From assembly GCA_973895155.1 (NCBI GenBank), contig OZ316893.1, positions 12,338,001 to 12,402,000 on the forward strand: 64,000 nucleotides of DNA. Direction: 5' to 3'. Numbering within the stretch: position 1 is the first letter of the stretch; each line of letters opens with the position of its first letter. Origin of the DNA: Marsupella aquatica (lineage: Eukaryota > Marchantiophyta). The notes beneath the pieces are model-generated. The model saw nothing but the letters and a program-made list of their open reading frames with translations, was not told the DNA's origin and ran no database searches. A program made the translations under genes and the position numbers. Shown here piece after piece: positions 56,265-64,000 of the stretch.

Positions 56265-57400
56265 TAGCCCCCGATCGAGCTCCCTCCTTGTTTGTGTAGT
56301 TCAATGTTCCAACCATTTTCAATGCGCTGCGTTCCCTTGGGTTTGGATGATCTTCCCTCAGCAGAAATGAGTCACACTCTAGCTTGTAGAGTTACTTTAC
56401 ACATAATACCCGCCCCTGGGGTCGGATGATCTTTGTGTGGCATAAATGCTCGGTTTGAGCTAATGGGTAAGTTTACGTGTTGCCCAACGGGGCGGGGTCG
56501 GGACCGGGTGGGGTTGGGACAGGGTTGGTTCTCGTGCCTTATGCTCGTGGGTCCTCTCCTTAGCGAATTCAAAACAGTGTAGGTCCGGAAGGTTTGGACG
56601 ATCCTCTTCGCTTTGAAGTGTGAGGACGTCTCAGTCGAATGCCCAACAAATGACAGTGCTGGACCTTGAGGTGGCCACTTACAATTGATGCCTACTCATT
56701 GCGGTACTTACTGTAGTTGTTACTTAGATTTGCTTAAGGTCTGATCGGCGGCTGTACCGTAAACATGTATTATGGCCGTCCCGATTGCTTTTAAGGTAAT
56801 AATTTGCCCTTTACTATAAGCGATTGAATTTTGGGGGTCACACACCTAGTCTGTAATTATATACACTAGCTTCTAACCACCTAATCACTGGGGTTTAGGA
56901 TGGGTGTTACTACCTCCCAAAACGCTGTTACTACCTCCAAAAATGTTGTCTTTTCCCATACATAGTTTTTTACATCCTATGGATTAAAGGGAATTCACCT
57001 GTCCGGATGAGTTTTCCCTGGCAAGCTATGGCTGCTAGATCCTTCTTTAACTAATAAAAATATTTCATAGCCTCATAACTAAACTGGGGAGGGATAGGCA
57101 GATCCACAAAATTCATCCACTCGTTGGATACATCAATGAGGGAAGCATAATAGGGCTCCCTCCTTGTTTGTGTTTCTTAATGTTCCAACCATTTTCAATG
57201 TGGTGCATTCTCTTGGGTTCGGATGATCTTCCCTTGGCAAAAATGAATCACACTCCAGAGTTACTCCACACATAATAATTATTCACTTGGCCCTGGGGCC
57301 GGATGATCTTCTTGTGGCATAAATGTCCTGTTTGAGCGAAGGAGCAAGTTTACGTGTTGCCTAACAGGGCATGGTTGGGACCAGGTCTGGTATTGGATAA
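56265..57400. repeat. Direct repeats flanking a fragment of the coiled-coil gene
   Basis: Two diverged copies of a ~240-bp block start CTCCCTCCTTGTTTGTGT and contain GTTCCAACCATTTTCAATG and GGCATAAATG (about 56,279-56,520 and 57,157-57,395). Between them, 56,850-57,155 is closely similar to 30,190-30,475 of the decayed coiled-coil gene. Direct repeats around a shared internal piece suggest a degenerate mobile element, with the blocks as possible LTR remnants. No reading frame survives. Confidence 0.5.
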
Positions 57401-59549
57401 GGGTAGATATATTCAAGATATGGGGGCAAGGTTGCTATGAGTTTTTTAGGACAAGAAATGAGGGGCCAGGGGACCATATTTAATTGTATTTTGGTGTCAC
57501 CTTCCAAAAATTTACTTGTTTGAGACAAGACAAAACTTCATATTCTTTGGACGCATCCTTGCATCTGTAGCCTACTACCTTGCATGTTCCCATGGGGGGA
57601 GGGGAGCAATGAAAATAGGGATATTAATTGTAACCACGTCCAAAAGGTGATATCTTTGATAGCCATTCAAAAATAGTGTCCTCGAAACTCTAGTTTAAGA
57701 ACTTTTCTAACAAAAAGTTCAAGAATATTGTCATGACAAAGAATCCAATAAAGCGTAAACTTCAATAACAAAAAGTTCAAGAATATTGTCATGACAAAGA
57801 ATCCAATAAAGCGTAAACTTCAATTTCATGGTGTTCAATTTTTTTAGATCTTCCCACACTGTAGCAAACAAATCCACTGAAATTTTTTCTTCCAATCCAA
57901 ATTCAGTAAAAATTATAATTCTGGTCAAATAGTACACGAACCATTTTATATTTGAGTACCGAAATGCTATAAGTTATTTTTATCATTAGATTATGAATAA
58001 TTCAACATGTAGGTGGGGAGAAATGGGAATTTTGATGTTAAGGTACTCATTTTCATAAATCTATTATTGATTTGTCCCAAAGGTGTACAGTTCTTTCCTT
58101 GGTCTCGCCTCAATATTTGTACAATGTAAATACATCAAACCCCAGTATTTCAGATCTTCAGGAGTCTCTGAAAAGGGTTTGAGCTGAGCACATATCACTC
58201 GAACAGACTTTACAGTTCAAAATTCCGAAGTGTTGAGTGAAGTTTTGATTTATAATATCTGATGTATTAGTGCTCATTGGAAATGGAACAAAGTAATAGA
58301 TTAGACATTAGAGAACATGCTGGATAAATGTGTGATAAACCACAGATCTAGAAGTACTCCATATAAATTAGCAAAGACTATTACACTGTTTATTGCAATT
58401 AGTCTTGGTAATACTAATTGTGTATCCTAAATTTTTGAGGCTTAATTTTCAATTGACATCACTAATTTCAATTATGGACAAGCACTAATAATGTACATAT
58501 TAAATAATATTAGTGTAATACTAATTCCTGTTTTTGCATAGCACTATTTGGAGAGTAAAGGTAATACTAATTGGAGAGTAAAGATAAAAATGACATTGCT
58601 CTCTCATCTCAAACACCTAGGGAAGAGAGCCTGTCTCATGCATCCAAGACTGTTTTTTTTAGTGGCGAAAATTCGCTAGATTCCACCTCCCCAAAAATCC
58701 TTTGCCACTTTTGGCTAAAATTCGCTACTTTTTTGCTGTCTCATTAGCCAGTGTTCCACCTAATCCTAGGCCCCTTTAGCCAGAATCTAACGGTCTGCCT
58801 TAAATCTAGGGAGATCTGACGGTCAAGAACATAATTGAATACAGAATCTTTTGAGCATCTTCTCCTTGACACACTTTACATTCGCCACCTTGGCGAAAAA
58901 GTGAAATCCTTAAAAAAAACACTGATCCAAGATCACAAGAAAAGGAAAATTACCTCTAGGGAACAGAGTCTCAAGAGGGTTACACTACTTGTCAAACAAT
59001 GTCTGCACAATCAAGCGTAGGACTAGACAAATTTGGATTGCTCTGATGTACAGTAGTTCAGGGAATTCCAACTCTAAATAGTATCAGCCTATAAAAATCC
59101 ATCGCATTTAGTGTTATTTTCTATTCAAACCTGTCCCACTATTAAATTAAAATTATCAACATTTATCTCAGACTTCATATAATTTTGAGATAAGACCAAT
59201 TACAGTGAACAGTGTAATAGCATCTGACAATACTACTCGTAGAGTCTGACTGAAAAACTTGCAGTATCTGACAAGACTACTCATAGAGGCCGATTGAAGT
59301 ACTCATTGCATCTGATAAAAATAGTGGTGGTGCCCAAAACTTACTTTAGAGTAAGGTGGGCATCCAGTCAACGTGTGTGAGGATCAATTCCTGTTGTTGT
59401 TGACCAGTGAAGTTGCTCCCCTAATTAATTACTGAAAGGTTTTTATCCACATTTAGTGGATTGAGCCAAATAAAAATTGATTTCAGTGCATGTGAAGCTT
59501 GCATTGATTTTCAGAGTCCAAACTAGTTGCTCTAGACAAAGTGCCGGTC
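57401..59549. other. AT-rich intergenic region
   Basis: No gene recognised. A perfect or near-perfect 58-bp tandem duplication (CAAAAAGTTCAAGAATATTG unit start) occupies about 57,711-57,826. A purine/poly-G patch is near 57,590-57,605. Confidence 0.55.
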
Positions 59550-59552
59550 TAA

Positions 59553-59911
59553 GAGCATCTCCACCAGTTTAGCGGCACGTGACCGCTATCGGCAAATTTT
59601 TCCAGGCGATTTGCGGGCCCCATAGTTTAGGGGCCAACTTTAAATTAAGGAATTCCCCACCGGCACCCCCCAAACGATGGCAACGCGCGTAGCATTTTCC
59701 ATCGTTGATTCATTTGGGTCTCGATTTGGAGGTTCCAGGCCCTGACCGCCAACGCGACCAAATCTGGCGGTCGCAGTCAGCAACTTGAGGGGACACCGTA
59801 AATGAGATGGAGGTTGCGGGGTGGCGGTGGAGTGTGTATCCGGAAAACCAAGCCGCTATTTCCCAGGAATGGAGGTTACGGGGCTGTTTGCAGGTCCAGG
59901 TGGAGATGCTC
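59553..59911. mobile_element. Tourist-like MITE
   Basis: 359 bp with perfect 13-bp inverted ends GAGCATCTCCACC (59,553-59,565) and GGTGGAGATGCTC (59,899-59,911). It is flanked by TAA on both sides (59,550-59,552 and 59,912-59,914). A TAA/TTA 3-bp target duplication and small size fit PIF/Harbinger-derived MITEs. The interior is GC-rich compared with its surroundings and encodes nothing. Confidence 0.8.
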
Positions 59912-59914
59912 TAA

Positions 59915-60685
59915 CCAGGCACTACTTTTGGAAAAGACTATCCTTCTGTTTCCATTCCATTTTAGGTTTTAAAATTAAAACCAATGTAAACACTGAAAGT
60001 CAGTGTTTACATCAAAGTAATTTCACACACTCTAGAATATATGATCATTTTAAAATATATTGTCAGTGGGGTCCAAAAATTTAATAATAACATAATTTCT
60101 GCGCAAGTCGAGATGGTGCTATGGACTGCAATGTCAGTTGGAGGGCAAACCGTCAGGAGGGCAAAGAATGTTGTGGTGCTGGCGAAGTTTGCTGTGATAA
60201 GTAAAGTATTCCAGCGCTAGAGATCATCAAACTTTGGTGCCATATATTCTGCGAAACTATCGTTGGGTTCTAATGTGAGAAGAGGAAGCGTTTGGATATG
60301 GTGAACCTTTCGGTGCCATCTACTACTATAGTACCCCATCCTCCAAAAAACATTCATTGTCTGATTCCAAAATTAAAAAAAGTGGGAACCAATACTAGCA
60401 CTTCATCAAAATCTTGCTTTTCTGGCAGTGTCAGATCCATCCATACCCCTTTCAATCTCAACTGTCTTTGTCCGAGCTACCTTTAGCCTGCCCAAACCTG
60501 CCAAAGATTAAAAAAATAATTAATTAAAAATTAAATCAAAAAAATTCAATATTGAATATTTAAAATTTTAAAAAACTTTGAGTACAAATCAAAATTTTAG
60601 AAATAATTATTTCTTTAAAAATTAAATATTAAAACATAAGAGAGACAAATGAAACAAATTATATTCCCTCCTTTCATGCTGTTGT
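59915..60685. other. Intergenic, no gene recognised
   Basis: AT-rich spacer, with a strongly A/T run at about 60,505-60,640. No gene, RNA or clear repeat seen. Confidence 0.5.
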
Positions 60686-60689
60686 GTTT

Positions 60690-61219
60690 GGACTCTGCCA
60701 CATGGTGCTCCCTTTCCTCGGTGCTCCCTTTCCTCACTTACATTAACTTGCCTCTCCTCCACATCTTTTCAACTACTCATTGACTCACCCCAATATCTTG
60801 CAACATGGTGTTCCCTTTCCTCACTTACATTAACTTGCCTCTCCTTCACATCTTTTCAACTACTCATTGATTCACCCCAATATCTTTGCCTCATCTCAAC
60901 ATCTAAATCTTTTGGACTCTGCAACATGGTGCTCCCTTTCCTCACTTACATTAACTTGCCTCTCCTTCATATCTTTTCAACTACTCATTGACTCACCCCA
61001 ATATCTTTGCCTCATCTCATCTAAATCTTTTGGACTCTGCAACATGGTGCTCCCTTTCCTCACTTACATTAACTTGCCTCTCCTTCATATCTCTTCAACT
61101 ACTCATTGACTCACCTTTGCCTCATCTCAACATCTAAATCTGTCTTTAGACATTTTTTTTTCTTTGACCTTGTTCTTTCACCGTAACATGATTTGTACAG
61201 AGAAGGGGCGTTGAGCTAG
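60690..61219 (+). repeat. Tandem repeat array (~110-140-bp units) with Helitron-like end
   Basis: Units containing CATGGTG(C/T)(T/C)CCCTTTCCTC and ACTTACATTAACTTGCCTCT, then CATCTTTTCAACTACTCATTG, begin at about 60,700, 60,803, 60,925 and 61,042, with partial copies. The array ends in an ACATCTAAATCT stretch, then GCGTTGAGCTAGT (CTAG at 61,216-61,219), similar to the ends at 1058 and 15,910. The hairpin is not obvious in this copy. Confidence 0.55.
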
Positions 61220-62112
61220 TACTCTATAATAACTGCTGTGGCTGGGTTTTCACAGATGCCTTGATGCTTACATTATTATGAAGAGCCTTAAGAGTTTGCT
61301 TTGCTTACTTGTGATTCGCTTCCTTTGTCTGGAAATTGGCTTGCATATCCTCTTCCAGCACAATTCTGGAGCGAAGGTGAGTTCCAGAGAACCGTGGTGG
61401 GGGTTGGAGGAACCCAGTGTAGCTGCTCCTTGAATTCAGCTTAGAGAGAGAGTGTGATGTGAAGGCCAACACTTCCACACAAAATCTGGGGAAGGCACTC
61501 GCACTTTTGAAGTTGAGAGCCTCAAAAACTCGTGGAAAATCCAGTGAGACATGGTATGGTGTTATGTACAAACAGCCACAGTCAGGCTTCTTAGGCTTCC
61601 ATCTGCCTCTTGAGTTCTAGATTGGCCATCTACAAAAGTAGTATCGCTACTTGAAAACTCCATGACGTGCTTACTTCTAGTGCATTGATTTGGCCCCAAT
61701 TTTGGTTGGCGTTAACCCATCATGCAAATCTTTTGGACAGTCAAAATGCATTTCATTGGGACCCCTAATTGACTAGATTACAACAGAAGCCGAACCACTG
61801 CTGTACCAATAGCACAGAATAAATTTGACGGTACATTGCCCGTGATAATCGATGGAATATAATGAAATCAATTTGTTTCTCTTCAGTATTATCACTGGAA
61901 GGGTCGCATGTATGTTGTCCTTGCGCCAGCTATTGAGATATATGACTATGAATCTTGGTAACACCCCGTTCTCCCAGGGCTAAAACAATAATGTGAAAAA
62001 GAACGTCACATGTCTCTAGCTGCCAGGGGGCATATGTGGCAGATCAACTGTTCCATTTCAAATAATTGTATAATACATGTCATATTTACAGATATATACT
62101 TGAAGAAATTGA
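61220..62112. other. 3' flank of the choline kinase gene
   Basis: No coding sequence recognised; probably the 3' UTR and downstream region of the minus-strand gene. An 88-codon minus-strand open frame (61,305-61,571) has no known domain. Confidence 0.5.
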
Positions 62113-63687
62113 TCAAGAAGATTTTCCGCTGTCAGTCGACTTTGCCAAATAATACTGGTCTAATCTTTGTCTTGCATACTCCAAGAAGTCATAGTCTATA
62201 TCCGAAGTTAATGCCTGCATTAAAACAACCAGAGTGATACATTAGTCAGTGAGGCACGACTAGACAATACACATTAGGTAAGGGCCCTCCAATGTCAAGA
62301 TAACTAGTGTAGCTTCGGAATGATGAGGTGCACCTTTCAGAACCTTCACTCAAGAGGATTCCGAGAGTTTTAAATAATGAGGCTGTAGATAAGATACTCA
62401 CGGAAATGAATCCCCACAACGCCCAGTGGATATGGCTAGCTTGGGTATATAAATCCACATCTTTCATCAAGGATTCAACATCAGACTGAGAAACTGGCTT
62501 GCCTGCAACCGTAGCAAAGAGAGGGGTCAGCAAGAACTAGCATGCCAAAAACCAAAATATAGCAGGTACGGCGTCTAATGTTGCTGGCCTAATAGTTGTA
62601 GTGTTGGCCTGTAACCGATCGAGGAACTGAAACCGCAATCTATTATACCAAAACAAATAGTCCGGGCTCACTTTGCTGTCGCTATTATTGTCTTATGCGA
62701 AAAGATTTAACACGTTGCGACATTTTGGAAACTAGAAATGGCAATGGCCATTGCTGAATCTGTGATTCTACAGCATGACGGATGGCATTGGGGACTAGTA
62801 TCCGTTATCTGAATGGCACAGGACAAAAAATCCCGAAATAGTACACAAACCTTCCATGACCAACAACCGGCACTTAAGAGTTTACCAGACAAAATGAAAC
62901 CTATACCTGATGCTTCCAAGTAGGTGCGAACAAATCTTAAACGCTCCTTGTGGTCTGAGGCATCCCAAAACAAACAACTTATAAGAATCAATCCGAAGTA
63001 ACACACAAAACTTATCATGGAACATTATTATTGAATAGGAAAAGCATCTGAACATAAAGACGGGACGAACTACTGATGTGAAAGACGATCCTCACCGGGA
63101 TATTTGCTGTAGTCAAGCACATGAGGCGTATCTGTGTGATAATTGGCAGCCATTTCACAGAAGTGGTTCGCAATATCAAGCGCCACGGGATTGAAGCTTG
63201 CGTACTCGTAATCCTGAACAGATACAAATCACATAGGTAATCTTACGTGATGATGCTGCTATATTGATTGAAAGATCTGCAGCTAAGACACGAAGTTGCA
63301 TTCAAGTGGATTTGAAACAACCTCAAAACCACATTCAAACACATTCTAGAGTATGACAGCTTGCCACAAGGCAAAGTTGACCATACCATTGCAAGTATGT
63401 TAACTTGGAACCATAGAGAGTAAACGGTTAAGGTGATCAATGAACAAAGTTGGAGATTCTAAAAATTCTGCAATCCATGAGTACGTTTGAGAGGTGAGAC
63501 ATACAATTAAAGTGACGGTATTGTCATTCTCATCAATCATGATGTTTCCATATTGTAGGTCGTTATGACAATACCCCACGACCTCTCCTGAATGCCAGAG
63601 TCGTTTCTCCAACTCAGTTATTTCCTCTCGTAAGGAATTCAGCCGAAACCTTTCCTTCAGTTCTGGGCTAGCTAACTCCAATGTTTT
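62113..63687 (-). CDS. Choline/ethanolamine kinase, 3' exons (partial)
   Basis: Phosphorylates choline and/or ethanolamine with ATP, the first step of the CDP-choline/CDP-ethanolamine (Kennedy) pathway in the cytosol. Five exons join in phase on the minus strand: 63,687-63,505, 63,213-63,096, 62,954-62,907, 62,502-62,402 and 62,214-62,113, all with GT-AG introns. The first carries the Brenner/phosphotransferase motif [11 protein letters not shown] with the catalytic Asp. The second begins [20 protein letters not shown], the choline kinase motif with the metal-binding Asp. Later exons give [27 protein letters not shown] and [17 protein letters not shown], ending in GKSS. The N-terminal ATP-binding exons should lie upstream; they were not identified in 63,688-64,000 and most are outside the window. 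Confidence 0.92.
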
Positions 63688-64000
63688 CTGCAACCACGCA
63701 CTTTGAAAAATAATGCGACCCAATTGAAGTTAACTTCGCCTTCACCATAGCTATAGCAGGTGTCACGTATATCCACCATCCAAAAGCTGGGATTTTGAAA
63801 CAAAGAGCAACAAATGTGATACCAAGTATCCAGGTCCTACAAGAGTGCTGATGCCTCATTTTACAGCAAAAAACAGCGGCGAGCAAGTCGTTTTGAAAGT
63901 TAAGAATGGTGCCCATAACATCCTTTCTCATTTAAATGCAGAAGCCATGGTCTCATCAATGCAAATATATGTCCAACAATTCCTGCCCATTAAAAATTGA
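63688..64000 (-). other. Intron or unresolved upstream part of the choline kinase gene
   Basis: Presumably intron leading to further 5' exons beyond the window edge. An 87-codon open frame (63,668-63,931) has no choline kinase motif and overlaps the splice acceptor, so it is not called. Confidence 0.5.

Noticed and set aside
63668-63931. Minus-strand ORF as an upstream choline kinase exon
   Set aside because: It lacks kinase motifs and overlaps the acceptor of the confirmed exon at 63,687.

Overview
The window is nuclear DNA of a plant (streptophyte). Its host-type genes have GT-AG introns and plant-like architecture. Most of the sequence is mobile DNA: three Ty1/copia LTR retrotransposons, a solo LTR, one 16.35-kb CACTA (En/Spm-type) DNA transposon, Helitron-like ends and a Tourist-like MITE. 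Nothing bacterial, viral-episomal or organellar was seen. I cannot name the species.

Layout. 1-1.06 kb: ACATCTTTT-type minisatellite ending in a Helitron-like terminus. 1.06-1.9 kb: two diverged ~417-bp units. 2.0-3.1 kb: decayed retroelement C-terminus. 4.03-5.45 kb: intact, intronless methionine aminopeptidase 2. 8.94-15.79 kb: an old solo LTR (TSD CCCAT) split by a young, nearly intact Copia (Copia-1, TSD GAACT, one LTR mismatch seen). 18.16-21.24 kb: a small Dabb (stress-responsive A/B barrel) gene with two alternative, tandemly duplicated last exons. 22.28-28.12 kb: minus-strand Copia-2 (TSD GTGAC) with one nonsense codon and, between pol and its 3' LTR, an antisense ORF ending in an RNase H1 N-terminal (hybrid-binding/viroplasmin) domain. 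29.4-33.7 kb: decayed coiled-coil gene. 33.86-56.26 kb: minus-strand Copia-3 (TSD GAATC), whose pol is split by the CACTA element at 36.109-52.460 kb (TSD TAA). 56.3-61.2 kb: degenerate repeats and a MITE. 62.1-64 kb: 3' part of a choline/ethanolamine kinase gene on the minus strand, running off the window.

The most interesting object is the CACTA element. Besides a three-exon TNP2-type transposase and a multi-exon TNPA-like gene, it carries three intact single-exon ORFs in the same orientation. One is an EDM2-type triple-PHD module, one a tandem-BRCT protein and one an F-box-like protein. EDM2 is a host regulator of transposon-associated heterochromatin, so this set is a candidate transposon-borne module for dealing with host silencing and for repair after excision. 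That reading is inference; the domains and the element boundaries are read from the sequence.

Other points of interest: Copia-1 and Copia-3 share an in-frame UGA between gag and pol, with no pol ATG before the protease site. Both also share an altered protease signature (Asp-Cys-Ala instead of Asp-Ser/Thr-Gly). Their pol regions are near-identical although their gag regions are clearly diverged, which suggests a recombinant history.
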